From Mycolicibacter acidiphilus (GTDB lineage: Bacteria; Actinomycetota; Actinomycetes; Mycobacteriales; Mycobacteriaceae), in NCBI RefSeq assembly GCF_018455725.1, contig NZ_JAHCLR010000034.1:1-64000 (forward strand): a stretch of DNA of 64,000 nucleotides, given 5' to 3'. The first letter of the stretch is position 1; every line of letters begins with the position of its first letter. A program made the position numbers and the translations under genes. This document shows positions 30,129 to 38,681 of this stretch, one piece after another. The notes below the pieces were generated by a model. That model was given only the letters and a program-made list of their open reading frames with translations, was not told the origin of the DNA and ran no database searches.

Positions 30129-32041
30129 CAGACTTCGATCGGCGGGTACAGCCGTTCCAGGGTGTACTGCCGGTCCCGGCGGGCCGCCCATGCGCTGGCG
30201 GCCAGCGACACCACCAGAATCCCGGCCAACACCGCCACCGACGTCCACATCCTGGTGTCGATGCCGCCGACGGTTAACTGCCGTAATCCGTTGACCGCGT
30301 AGGTCATCGGGTCGTACGGGTGCAGGATCTGGAACGGCCTCGCCGTGGTCTCCACCGGGTACACCCCGCCGGAGGACACCAGCTGGAACATCAGGAACGC
30401 CAGCGTCACGACGCGGCCCACCGCCACGCCGAGCAGCGCGTTGAACGCCTGGATCAGCGCCAGGAACGACGCCGCGATCAGCGCCAGGAAGCCGACCGTG
30501 CCGAGCGCGTACCGCGCCTGCAGGCCGACCCCGAAGTGCACCACCGCATACATCAGCACCACCTGGGCGATGCCCAGCAGCAGGGCCGGCCAGTAGGAGG
30601 CCAGCACCACCCGCAGGGCGCCCAGACCGCCGACGATCGCGCGGGTCTGCAACGGCGTCAACAGCATCCACACGATCAGTGCGCCGATGAACAGCGCCAG
30701 CGGCAGGAAGAACGGCGCGAACCCGGTGCCGAACGTCGCCGCATGGTTGGTGAAGTCCAGATCCACACCGACCGGGCTGGCCAGCGTTTCGGCGATCTGA
30801 AGCCGCTGTGGGCCGGTCAGATCCGATGCGCGGCCGGCGGCCTCACCGAGTTTGCTCGACAGCTCCTGCGCACCGTCCTTGAGCTTGCCGGTGCCGTCGG
30901 CGAGTTGCACCAGCCCGGTGTTGAGCTGACCGGCGCCGGTGTCGAGTGCGGCGGCACCGTCACGCAGTTGCACCACGTCGGACTTCAGGCTGCCGTCGAG
31001 CAGTCGGGTCATGAACGTGCGCAGGTTGCTGTTCGGGTCGGCCAGGTCGGTCTGCAGTCGCTGGGAATCGGTGCGCAGCTGGGTGAGACCGTCGTCGGTT
31101 GCGGGGTCGATACCCTTGGCGCTGAGCAGGTGCTGGGCGCCGGCCAGGGTCTCACCGAGGTTCCGGGCGGCCGGATCCGGGTTGGTGCGAAGACCGTTCA
31201 CCACCTGGTCGACGATCCCGGAGATCTGCTGATAGTTCACGTTGAGCGCCGCGATCCGGTCGCTGACGTTCTTGACCCCGGCACTCATCCGGGTCGCGGC
31301 GGCACCGGCCTCGTTCGGGTTTAGGCCGGCCCCGGCGACGTCATCGGTGATCTTCAGCAGCGGGTCGGTGGCCTGGGTGATCCCCGCGGAGAGCTGATGC
31401 GCTCCGGCCGCGAGTTTCGCGGAGCCGTCGGCGAGTTGGTGGGCACCGTCGTCGGCGCTTACCGTGCCGTCTGCGAGTTGGTGGGCGCCGTCCGCGGCCT
31501 TGCTGAGCCCGTCGGCGGCGCCGGTCAGGGCGGTGCCGATGACCTGTTCGCCGACTTTCGCACTGACCTGGTTGAGCACCTCGCGGGCGGCGTTCTGCCC
31601 CATGATCGACGCCAGGTAGTTGTTGGCGTCGTTGAACCGGAACTCGATCTGCGCCTTCTCCGGCCGCGGCCCGGCCGGTGAGGCCACCGCCGCGCTGAAG
31701 TCCGCCGGCAGTGTGATCGAGAAATAGTAGCGGCCGCTGGAAACCCCTTGGGCGGCTTCAGCGGCCGACGTCTGCCGCAGGTCGAGCTGCTTGGACTCCA
31801 GCAGCCCCGCGGCCACCTCGTCACCGGCGTGCAACTGTCCGCCCTGCGCCGAGGCGCCGCGGTCCTCGTTGACCAGCGCGACCGGGATCTTGGAGATCTC
31901 GGCGAACGGATTCCAGAACGCCCACAGATACATGGCGCCGTACAGCAGCGGCAGCACGATGATCGTGATCAGCGCCACCCGCGGCATCGTGCCGCGAGAG
32001 TAGCGTTTGAGGTCGGTGCCCAGCGACATTCCTGCGAGCAT
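30128..32041 (-). CDS. YhgE/Pip-family membrane protein
   Basis: A 637-residue protein. An N-terminal transmembrane helix (VALITIIVLPLLYGAMYLWA, about 22-41) is followed by the Pip signature PFAEISKIPVALVNEDRG. A long extracytoplasmic region contains repeated A-x-G-A-x-x-L-(A/S)-x-G heptad-like units (ADGAHQLADGT, LAAGAHQLSAG), and five or six C-terminal helices form an ABC-2-like domain. Related proteins act in phage infection (Pip), secretion-associated roles or transport. It sits directly behind a degenerate ABC ATPase and one base before the sugar-binding protein gene. Confidence 0.87.
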   Translation of the reverse strand: MLAGMSLGTDLKRYSRGTMPRVALITIIVLPLLYGAMYLWAFWNPFAEISKIPVALVNEDRGASAQGGQLHAGDEVAAGLLESKQLDLRQTSAAEAAQGVSSGRYYFSITLPADFSAAVASPAGPRPEKAQIEFRFNDANNYLASIMGQNAAREVLNQVSAKVGEQVIGTALTGAADGLSKAADGAHQLADGTVSADDGAHQLADGSAKLAAGAHQLSAGITQATDPLLKITDDVAGAGLNPNEAGAAATRMSAGVKNVSDRIAALNVNYQQISGIVDQVVNGLRTNPDPAARNLGETLAGAQHLLSAKGIDPATDDGLTQLRTDSQRLQTDLADPNSNLRTFMTRLLDGSLKSDVVQLRDGAAALDTGAGQLNTGLVQLADGTGKLKDGAQELSSKLGEAAGRASDLTGPQRLQIAETLASPVGVDLDFTNHAATFGTGFAPFFLPLALFIGALIVWMLLTPLQTRAIVGGLGALRVVLASYWPALLLGIAQVVLMYAVVHFGVGLQARYALGTVGFLALIAASFLALIQAFNALLGVAVGRVVTLAFLMFQLVSSGGVYPVETTARPFQILHPYDPMTYAVNGLRQLTVGGIDTRMWTSVAVLAGILVVSLAASAWAARRDRQYTLERLYPPIEV

Positions 32042-32043
32042 GG

Positions 32044-32766
32044 TCAGTCGTCCCCCTTCTCGTGGCGTCCGTGGCTCTGCTCGATCAACTCCGCCCGATC
32101 GAGGTTCTCCACCGAGATCTGGCTTCGCACACCGAGTCCGGACTCGATCTCGTTGGCGCTGGTGGTGATCACCGTCTGCTGCTCCCCCAACTCGACCAAG
32201 CGCCGGATCAACGTCTCGCGCTGCCGGTCACTGGTCACCTGATCGATGCTGCCGACGACGAGCAGCGGCGGGCGGGCCGTGTTGGCCAGGGCGATGCGCA
32301 ACAGCATGCCGTTGAGTTCGTCGAGTTCCTCGACGTATTCGGTCAGGCTGGGCAGCGGCAGATCCCCGAACACGGGCCGGCAGACCGCCTCTCGTTCAGC
32401 TTCGCCGGCGCGCCCGACCAGCCGGTACCAGCGAGCGTCCCAGCGACTCTGCTCGGTGAGCAGATCCCGCACGGTCACCGATTCGAAGATCGAGTCCAGT
32501 TGCTCGATCCCGGCCAGCGCCGACTGCACGAAGATGTCGCGGGCGCGGGTCTTTCCGAACACGCTCAAGGTTCCCGCCGACGGTTTCATCCGGCCGGCCA
32601 GGCACATCAGCAGCCCGACCCGGCCGGAGCCGGCCGGCCCGATCAGTGCGGTGACACCGCCCGTGGTGATCTCGAGGTCGAGCGGCCCGAAGGCCGGGCC
32701 CCACGGCCCGGTCAGCGAAATGCCCTGCGCTGTCACCGCAGGCTGGTCGGTGGTCTCTTCCGGCAC
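32044..32766 (-). CDS. Degenerate ABC ATPase-like protein paired with YhgE
   Basis: A 240-residue protein with an ABC ATPase outline but lost catalytic residues. The Walker A position is GPAGSGRVG at 43-51 (Lys replaced by Arg49, Ser/Thr by Val), there is no LSGGQ signature, the Walker B-like LLVVGSIDQ ends in Gln not Glu, and TVITTSANE lacks the H-loop His. GTG 32766 is preferred because GAGGGGG lies about 5 bases upstream; the ATG at 32814 is the alternative. It is 2 bases from the YhgE gene and probably a structural or regulatory partner for it. Confidence 0.72.
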   Translation of the reverse strand: MPEETTDQPAVTAQGISLTGPWGPAFGPLDLEITTGGVTALIGPAGSGRVGLLMCLAGRMKPSAGTLSVFGKTRARDIFVQSALAGIEQLDSIFESVTVRDLLTEQSRWDARWYRLVGRAGEAEREAVCRPVFGDLPLPSLTEYVEELDELNGMLLRIALANTARPPLLVVGSIDQVTSDRQRETLIRRLVELGEQQTVITTSANEIESGLGVRSQISVENLDRAELIEQSHGRHEKGDD

Positions 32767-32874
32767 GGATGCCCCCTCACAGTCGGTCCGCGAGGCAATC
32801 CAAACATGCCGCACCGGCTCGGGCCGTGCGATCAGGGTGTGAAAACCGCCGGAATGTCATCCGGCCTGTGATGG

Positions 32875-33318
32875 CTAACCGAATTCGGAGGCCGGATCGG
32901 CCTGACCGGCTGACCCGGCGCGCCGGGGCAGTTCCACCACCACATTGGTGGCCTTCACCGAGGCGACGACCAGGCTGCCGGGCTGCAACTGCAGGTCATC
33001 GGCGGCCTCGCAGCTGATCAACGACACCAGCCGGAACGGGCCCGCCTGGATGTCCACCTGCGCCATCACCGTGTCGCGTTTGACCCCGGTGACCAGCCCG
33101 ACCAGCCGGTTGCGGGCAGACTGGCCGACCACCGGGTTACGTGAGACGGGTTCGATGGCGGCCCGTTCCTGCGCGAACCGGGCCAGCACCGCACCGTCCA
33201 CCATCCGGGGGCCGCTGCCACTGGTAGCCGACAGCCGGCCTGAGTCGATCCAGCGGCGGACGGTGTCATCGCTGACCCCGAGCAGCTCTGCGACTTCAGC
33301 GATGCGAAAACTTGGCAC
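32875..33318 (-). CDS. HTH plus TOBE domain molybdate-binding-type regulator
   Basis: A 147-residue protein with an excisionase/MerR-like HTH at 4-29 (FRIAEVAELLGVSDDTVRRW) and a single TOBE (Mop) domain at about 68-132 (ARNRLVGLVTGVKRDTVMAQV to VKATNVVVEL). Proteins of this form bind molybdate or tungstate and regulate uptake or cofactor genes. No modABC lies nearby, so the target is elsewhere. It is on the same strand as the YhgE/ATPase genes, 108 bases upstream. Confidence 0.85.
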   Translation of the reverse strand: MPSFRIAEVAELLGVSDDTVRRWIDSGRLSATSGSGPRMVDGAVLARFAQERAAIEPVSRNPVVGQSARNRLVGLVTGVKRDTVMAQVDIQAGPFRLVSLISCEAADDLQLQPGSLVVASVKATNVVVELPRRAGSAGQADPASEFG

Positions 33319-33359
33319 AGCCCGAGCTTAGGCGACCACCGGCCGACGGCTGCGGTGGT

Positions 33360-34160
33360 TCAGCGAGCCGGGAAGTACCGGACCGCGGTGATGACGTTCC
33401 GGCGGCGGGAGACGTCGGCGAACAGCACCCCGCGCCTCGGCCCGGACGCCACCGAGGCGACCACCGTGTCGCCGGCGGCGATGATCTTGGTGATGCGGAC
33501 GCCGGTCAGTTCGGTGCTGAGCGTCGCGGCGTCGAGGTCGTCAACGGCGTCGTGGGCGCCGCGGGTCAGGACCGCATCCGGGGCGACGAACTGGGCCTGC
33601 GTACGCAGATCACCGGCGGCCAGGGCGTCGACGAACGCTTCGACCGTCCGCTTGTGGCGGGCGCCGGCCCGGCGGAACCCGGCGGCGAAACCGATGCTGC
33701 CGCCGAGCCGCTGGTTGCGCAGCAGCGCCCCGACGAGTTGGCCGCTGGCCGGCAGGGCATGTGCGCCGTGGCGGAGGAATTGGCCCACCATGGCCGGCAG
33801 TTCCCAATAGGCCCGCATCCGGGTGAGTCGCCATTCTCCGCCGACCTGACGCAAGTCGTAGCGCAGGAACGCCGGGATGTGCATGGTCACCGCCGACCCC
33901 ATCCCCACCTCGAGGTCGAGGTCGCGGATCACCGTCGATCCGCACACGATGTCGAGGTCGCGATGGAACGTGATGTCACGCGGTTCGATGAACGTGTCGT
34001 AGAACCGCGCGATCTGCGCCGGACCGCGGTGCGGCTGGGAGCCGACCGGGTCCTCGACCTGACCGTCCTCGGTGAACAGCCCCACCCAGTTGGCCCGGTC
34101 GTGTGCACCGACGAACCGCGGCGAGAGTTCCACGGCGGCAAGCAGATCCGACTCGGTCAT
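33360..34160 (-). CDS. NTF2/SnoaL-like protein (Rv2042c type)
   Basis: A 266-residue protein with two SnoaL/NTF2-like halves. The first is at about 5-120 (FVGAHDRANWVGLFTEDGQVEDPVGSQ, FYDTFIEPRDITFH) and the second at about 165-265 (VEAFVDALAAGDLRTQAQFV, then VVASVASGPRRGVLF). The fold forms a cone for small ligands and is used in isomerases and hydrolases; no catalytic residues are clear. The ATG at 34160 overlaps the pncA stop by 4 bases, so it is coupled to pncA, as in M. tuberculosis. Confidence 0.78.
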   Translation of the reverse strand: MTESDLLAAVELSPRFVGAHDRANWVGLFTEDGQVEDPVGSQPHRGPAQIARFYDTFIEPRDITFHRDLDIVCGSTVIRDLDLEVGMGSAVTMHIPAFLRYDLRQVGGEWRLTRMRAYWELPAMVGQFLRHGAHALPASGQLVGALLRNQRLGGSIGFAAGFRRAGARHKRTVEAFVDALAAGDLRTQAQFVAPDAVLTRGAHDAVDDLDAATLSTELTGVRITKIIAAGDTVVASVASGPRRGVLFADVSRRRNVITAVRYFPAR

Positions 34161-34720
34161 GCGGCGGCCTCGGTAACGATGATGCCGGCGGAGCGCATCG
34201 CAGAGACCGCCGCCGCCGTGGAATCCGACGTCACCCCGGCCGTCAGGTCCAGCAGCACCGCGGTGGTGAAACCGGCGTGCGCGGCGTCCTCGGCGGTTCG
34301 GCGGACGCAGTAGTCGGTGGCGATGCCGACCACGTCGACCGCGTCCGTGTCGTGCTGCTGCAGCCAATCCCCCAGTGCGACACCGGCTTCGTCGACGCCG
34401 TCGAACCCGCTGTAGCCGGCACCGTGGGCGCCCTTGCGGAAGACGTCCTCGATCAGCGCGGTGTCCAGTTCGGGGTGGAAGTCCGCGCCGGCGGTGCCGG
34501 CGACGCAGTGCGGCGGCCAGGACGACACGTAGTCCGGCCGGTCGGAGAAGTGCGGTCCCGGGTCGACGTGCCAGTCCTGAGTGGCGACCACATGGTCGTA
34601 AGCGCCGGTGCCGTGCAGGTACCGGGTGATGTCCTCGGCGACGGCGGCGCCGCCGGACACCGCCAGAGCACCGCCCTCGCAGAAGTCGTTCTGCACGTCA
34701 ACGATGACCAATGTCCGCAT
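34157..34720 (-). CDS. pncA: Nicotinamidase/pyrazinamidase
   Basis: A 187-residue amidohydrolase that deaminates nicotinamide to nicotinate for NAD salvage. The catalytic triad Asp8, Lys96 and Cys138 and the metal-site Asp49, His51, His57 and His71 all fall at the residue numbers known for M. tuberculosis PncA, so the enzyme looks intact. It is coupled to the SnoaL-like gene downstream, and its 5' end overlaps the DUF2784 gene by 23 bases. Upstream in-frame codons to 34870 belong to that gene's shadow. Confidence 0.96.
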   Translation of the reverse strand: MRTLVIVDVQNDFCEGGALAVSGGAAVAEDITRYLHGTGAYDHVVATQDWHVDPGPHFSDRPDYVSSWPPHCVAGTAGADFHPELDTALIEDVFRKGAHGAGYSGFDGVDEAGVALGDWLQQHDTDAVDVVGIATDYCVRRTAEDAAHAGFTTAVLLDLTAGVTSDSTAAAVSAMRSAGIIVTEAAA

Positions 34721-35090
34721 GCCGATCACCGTATCGCCTGCGCTGCCGCCCCTGCCGGGCGTACCGCCACCACGACACCGCCACCAACACCAGCACCGCC
34801 ACTTCGACGGCGCCCGTCCACCCGGCCGGGTAGAGCACCCCGGTGAGGTAGTGCGCGATGAACCCGGCATCCGGCAGCGGCGCCATCCCGGCGGCGGTCC
34901 GCGCCCGGCGCTCGGCCCAGGTCAGTGGGCAGTCCAGGTGGGCGGTGACGATCAGGACCCCCCACAGCACCGCCGCCGCGTGCAGCCAGATCGTGCGGCG
35001 CCAGCGCAGCGCGACAAAGCCCCCGATCGCCACGTATCCGATGAAGGCAAGGTGCAGTGCGACGATCAGAAGCACCACGATCGCAGCCAT
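34698..35090 (-). CDS. DUF2784 membrane protein
   Basis: A 130-residue membrane protein with about four hydrophobic segments. The DUF2784 pattern is present: ALHLAFIGYVAIGGFVALRW, then WGVLIVTAHLDCPLTWAERR with its conserved Cys-Pro-Leu-Thr, and FIAHYLTGVLYP. The ATG at 35090 (MAAIVVLL) was chosen because the longer frame to 35162 is not hydrophobic and unlike the family. It precedes pncA and overlaps its start. Function unknown. Confidence 0.8.
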   Translation of the reverse strand: MAAIVVLLIVALHLAFIGYVAIGGFVALRWRRTIWLHAAAVLWGVLIVTAHLDCPLTWAERRARTAAGMAPLPDAGFIAHYLTGVLYPAGWTGAVEVAVLVLVAVSWWRYARQGRQRRRYGDRHADIGHR

Positions 35091-35180
35091 CGGTCCACCG
35101 TTTCGCCGTCCGCGGAATCGATTCCGGGCGTCGCCCGTCACGGTACATTGGCGGGCATCCAACGGTCAGGAGCGCAGCTG

Positions 35181-35648
35181 ATGACAACCGGCGGTATCAC
35201 CCCGAACGGCCCCGGGTTCACCGCACGGCCGGGCGGGCTCGGTCGGCGCTTCTGGGCCAGGCTGGTCGACGGCGTGCTGGTGACGATCGTGGCGTTCGTG
35301 CTGTCGCTGTTCGTGTTCGACGACGACTACCCGTTCCTGGTGACCGGTCTGTTCTCCGGGGTGCTGATGTTCGGCTATTTCATCCTGTTCGAAGTGACCC
35401 GCGGCGCCACCCCGGGCAAGAGCATGTTCGGCCTGACGGTCCGTGGGCCCGACGGGGTGTCGAAGCCGACGCTGCGGGAGTCGGCGATCCGCAACGCATT
35501 CACCCTGCTGACCACGCTGATCCCGTATCTGGGCGGCCTGATCGGTTTCGTTGCCTACGTCGTGATCGCGGTGACGATCAGCGCCAGCCCGACCAAGCAG
35601 GGCAAGCACGACGAGTTGGCCGGCGGAACCCGAGTCATCCGGGGCTGA
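35181..35648 (+). CDS. RDD family membrane protein
   Basis: A 155-residue membrane protein of the RDD family. The name-giving Arg-Asp motif appears as GRRFWARLVDGVLVTI. Further family motifs are TRGATPGKSMFGLTV and RESAIRNAF, with three hydrophobic segments between. RDD proteins are often small transporters or membrane organisers, and exact roles vary. A GTCAGGAGCG ribosome-binding site lies just before ATG 35181. It converges on lipT 8 bases downstream. Confidence 0.86.
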   Translation: MTTGGITPNGPGFTARPGGLGRRFWARLVDGVLVTIVAFVLSLFVFDDDYPFLVTGLFSGVLMFGYFILFEVTRGATPGKSMFGLTVRGPDGVSKPTLRESAIRNAFTLLTTLIPYLGGLIGFVAYVVIAVTISASPTKQGKHDELAGGTRVIRG

Positions 35649-35656
35649 TCGGTCGC

Positions 35657-37165
35657 TCAGTGCGCCAGGGTGAAGCCCTCCCAGGCACGCCGGCGCTCCG
35701 GATGCGGGTCGAGTTCGACCCGGGATCTGCGATCGAAGACCATCACCGCACGTTCGTCGGGGGTGTAGGCCGGCCAGTCCTCGCCTGGCGCCCCGGTCCG
35801 GCTGAATGAGCGCCAGGCCCGCTGCACCTTGCCGCTGACCCGCAGCGCGGTGCGGCGATCCGCACCGGCGGTGAGCAGCACACCAAGTCCACCGCTGCGG
35901 TAGACGTCGAACACCGCGAACAGTTCGGTCGCGTGCGTCGCCCCCAGTCCGGTCCAGCGCAGCACCCGCGGCGCGTAGTCGTACCGGTACACGTAGGTCG
36001 GCGCGTGGGCGCCGTGCGCCTCGGCGATCTGCCACACCGCGGAGGTGAACGCGAAGTCACCGCCGAGGCGGATACAGGCGGCGCGGTCCGGGTAGTCCGG
36101 GTAGGCGGCGACGATCCGATCGCGCACCCCCGGGGCGGCCCCGGAAAGCACGCCTTCGACCATCGACTCGGTGGTAGGCAGCATCTTCAGGAACCGGGTG
36201 AACAGCCGGCCCTCCTCGCCGTTGCTGCCGACGATCAACGGCACCCGGTGCGCGCTCCCGCGCTGCATCGCCTCGACCGGGTCCAGCGGCAGCACGTCGT
36301 CACCGAAGGTCGGACCGATCGGGAAGGCGCCCAGCATCTCCCGGGTTCCGGCGGCGATCAGCTCATTCTGGGCGGTCACCAGTTCATCCGGTGACACCCG
36401 CAGCAGCGCGTGGGCCGCGTCGGGCTTACGCACCCCGAGCAGCGCGGCGAACCGATCGGCGAACTCGGCGGCGATCTCGGGCGAGCGCACCATGCCCGCG
36501 GCCGGGCTCTCGGCGATCGCCCGGTGGAACAGGCCCTCGGCGGCCGGCACCGCCAGCAGGGTGGCGACGATGTGCGCGCCGGCGCTCTCCCCGAAGATCG
36601 TCACGTTGGCCGGGTCGCCGCCGAACGAGGCGACGTTCTCCTTCACCCAGCGCAGCGCCAGCACCAGGTCCCGCAGGTACAGGTTGCTGTCCAGGCCGAC
36701 CTGCGCCGTCGACAGCGACGACAGGTCCAGACAGCCCAGCGCGCCGAGCCGGTAGTTCACCGAGACGTACACGCAACCGCGCCGGGCCAGCGCCGCGCCG
36801 TCATAGATCGGGGTGGCCGAACTGCCGAGGATGTAGCCGCCGCCGTGAATGAACACCATCACCGGCAGCGGTTCGGGCCCGGGCTCCTCCGGGGTGACGA
36901 CGTTCAGCGTCAGGCAGTCCTCGCCCATCGGCTGGAACTTGCCGGGGCTGAGCATGGTGTACAGCCGGTCTTGCGGGGCGCAATTGGTGAAACCGTGGCA
37001 GTGCCGCACCCCCGACCACGGCTGAGCGGGCTGCGGCGCCCGGAACCGCAACGGCCCGACCGGCGGGCGGGCATACGGGATCGACCGCCACCTGCGCACC
37101 CCGTCGGCGGCGAAACCCTCCACGATGCCGGTGGCGATGCTGGCCTGCACGGGCTGGTTATGCAT
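35657..37165 (-). CDS. lipT: Type B carboxylesterase (LipT)
   Basis: A 502-residue alpha/beta-hydrolase of the carboxylesterase type B family. The oxyanion HGGG is at 107-110 and the nucleophile Ser194 in FGESAGAH; the Glu lies in GSNGEEG and the His near ATHATELFAVF. It should cleave short to medium acyl esters. It corresponds by position and type to LipT (Rv2045c). No signal peptide is seen. A tandem repeat array lies between its start and lppI. Confidence 0.92.
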   Translation of the reverse strand: MHNQPVQASIATGIVEGFAADGVRRWRSIPYARPPVGPLRFRAPQPAQPWSGVRHCHGFTNCAPQDRLYTMLSPGKFQPMGEDCLTLNVVTPEEPGPEPLPVMVFIHGGGYILGSSATPIYDGAALARRGCVYVSVNYRLGALGCLDLSSLSTAQVGLDSNLYLRDLVLALRWVKENVASFGGDPANVTIFGESAGAHIVATLLAVPAAEGLFHRAIAESPAAGMVRSPEIAAEFADRFAALLGVRKPDAAHALLRVSPDELVTAQNELIAAGTREMLGAFPIGPTFGDDVLPLDPVEAMQRGSAHRVPLIVGSNGEEGRLFTRFLKMLPTTESMVEGVLSGAAPGVRDRIVAAYPDYPDRAACIRLGGDFAFTSAVWQIAEAHGAHAPTYVYRYDYAPRVLRWTGLGATHATELFAVFDVYRSGGLGVLLTAGADRRTALRVSGKVQRAWRSFSRTGAPGEDWPAYTPDERAVMVFDRRSRVELDPHPERRRAWEGFTLAH

Positions 37166-37189
37166 GAGCCGAACGGTAGCGAATCGCCC

Positions 37190-37475
37190 GGTGGTTAGCG
37201 AACCTCGACGCAGGAGAGGTGAAGCTGGACCGCCGTTTGAACCGGTGGTTAGCGAACCTCGACGCAGGAGAGGTGAAGCTGGACCGCCGTTTGAACCGGT
37301 GGTTAGCGAACCTCGACGCAGGAGAGGTGAAGCTGGACCGCCGTTTGAACCGGTGGTTAGCGAACCTCGACGCAGGAGAGGTGAAGCTGGACCGCCGCAT
37401 CAGACCCGGCGGTTCGCGAGGCTCGACGGAGCAGAGGCAACGCGGGACCGCCGAATCCAACCCGCCGGTTAGCCT
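37190..37475. repeat. 54-bp tandem repeat (VNTR/MIRU-like), about five and a half units
   Basis: Units start at 37190, 37244, 37298 and 37352, each beginning GGTGGTTAGCGAACCTCGAC and 54 bases long; the first three look identical. The fourth diverges in its last 15 bases, a fifth copy from 37408 is clearly degenerate (GGCGGTTCGCGAGGCTCGAC), and a sixth partial copy begins near 37465. Because 54 is divisible by three, several reading frames stay open, but these are repeat artefacts. It fills the gap between lipT and lppI, and copy number probably varies between strains. Confidence 0.93.
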
Positions 37476-37481
37476 AACGAC

Positions 37482-38192
37482 ATGCGTCTGCTCGTGCTGC
37501 TCGCCGGATACCTGCTGCTCGCCGGTTGCTCCCACGCGACTGTGCGCGAACCGGAGCAGACCGTCACCAGCAGCGCGTCCTCCTCGGCGGCGCACCCGTC
37601 ATCGACCGCCCCGACCTCGACGGCCGGCCCCAGCACCACCGCGGCCACGGCACCGGCGGCCGGGGCGCCGATCGCCGAGGTGATCACCTGGATTCAGGCC
37701 GGACAGCCGGTGGACCCCGCCGGTTATCACAGCGCCACCGCGCCCGGGGCGGTCACCGACCTCGGCGACGATATCGCGTTCACCGCCGGCGCCGGCGCGC
37801 AGCGCGCCACCACCTGCATGACCGACGCGCGTGCCGCCGACACCGGGCTGGCCTGCGACGTCGCCCTCATCGCGCCGCCGCCGCGCCCAGCGGACGTCTA
37901 CGGCAACTGGCGGGGCGGCTGGGTCGACTTCAACGGCAGCACGCTGCAGGTGGGGTCAGCGCACGGCGATCCGGGGCGGTTCCTGCGCGGTGACGGGCCG
38001 ACGCTGCCCGACGGCGCCACGCTGGCCTTCGGTGACTATCGCTGCCGCACACAGGGCACCGACGTGTTCTGCGTGAATTACGCGCACCGCTCCGCGGTGA
38101 AGTTCAGCCCGGCCGGGATCGAGGCGTTCGGCTGCCTGCGCCCGGCGCCGACACCGGCCGGTGCCGGCAACCTGTTCAGCTGCGCCAGTTGA
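37482..38192 (+). CDS. lppI: Lipoprotein LppI-like
   Basis: A 236-residue lipoprotein. The signal MRLLVLLAGYLLLAGC carries a classic lipobox LAGC with Cys16 as the lipid site. A Ser/Thr/Ala/Pro-rich linker spans about residues 25-65, followed by a globular domain with paired cysteines (ATTCMTD, LACDV, YRCRTQ, VFCVN, FGCLR, FSCAS). Position after lipT and before the Rv2049c-like gene matches LppI (Rv2046). Function is unknown. No ribosome-binding site is evident, so a leaderless transcript is possible. Confidence 0.85.
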   Translation: MRLLVLLAGYLLLAGCSHATVREPEQTVTSSASSSAAHPSSTAPTSTAGPSTTAATAPAAGAPIAEVITWIQAGQPVDPAGYHSATAPGAVTDLGDDIAFTAGAGAQRATTCMTDARAADTGLACDVALIAPPPRPADVYGNWRGGWVDFNGSTLQVGSAHGDPGRFLRGDGPTLPDGATLAFGDYRCRTQGTDVFCVNYAHRSAVKFSPAGIEAFGCLRPAPTPAGAGNLFSCAS

Positions 38193-38195
38193 GGC

Positions 38196-38537
38196 TCAGC
38201 GCCAGCGGTCGGCTGTCTGCACCGTTTCGAGCAGGGTGTCGCACAACTGCTGCAGTTCCGCCGGTGCCGCGCCTTCTGCCAGCGCAGTCGCGACGTCCTC
38301 GGCAGCACAGCGCACCTGGTAGATCCGATCGGACAGCGCGGTGGCCTCGGCCGCGGACAGCACCACGGAATCAGGTGCCAGGGCCCCGGTCTTGCCGCTG
38401 CTGATCAGGGTGCGCTGTTCGTAGGCGCGCTGCCGGCAGGACTGGCGGCAATACTGCCGGCGCCGTCCGATGCCGGCGTCGGCGGTGACGTCGCGTCCGC
38501 ACCAGCGGCACGGCTGCGGACGGGGACTGCGGGGCAC
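38196..38537 (-). CDS. Conserved mycobacterial Cys-rich protein (Rv2049c-like)
   Basis: A 113-residue cytoplasmic protein. The N terminus has a zinc-ribbon-like CRWCGRDV, then RRRQYCRQSCRQRAYEQR, i.e. C-x2-C with C-x3-C; the C-terminal half is helical. It resembles the small protein preceding rbpA in other mycobacteria (Rv2049c). The GTG at 38537 has AAGGTGG about 6 bases upstream and is preferred to ATG 38570. It converges on lppI with 3 bases between, and is divergent from rbpA. DNA or RNA binding is only a guess. Confidence 0.75.
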   Translation of the reverse strand: MPRSPRPQPCRWCGRDVTADAGIGRRRQYCRQSCRQRAYEQRTLISSGKTGALAPDSVVLSAAEATALSDRIYQVRCAAEDVATALAEGAAPAELQQLCDTLLETVQTADRWR

Positions 38538-38681
38538 GCCTGACCACCTTAGTCGGCTGTTCGTCACCATCCCGGTATCATTGGAGGTTGCGCCGCGTCT
38601 GCCGGGAACCACCCGGCTTCCATCCGCGTTGTCAACTGCGAGATGTTTTCTGCGTAATCGTTTGTGAAGGAGAGTGGGTCG

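Noticed and set aside
37190-37475. CRISPR array
   Set aside because: Units are contiguous and identical along their full length, with no variable spacers and no cas genes nearby.
37125-37683. Repetitive proteins (18-residue units) in three frames over the tandem repeat
   Set aside because: The frames are open only because the 54-base unit is divisible by three and lacks stops. There is no signal, domain or ribosome-binding site for a gene.
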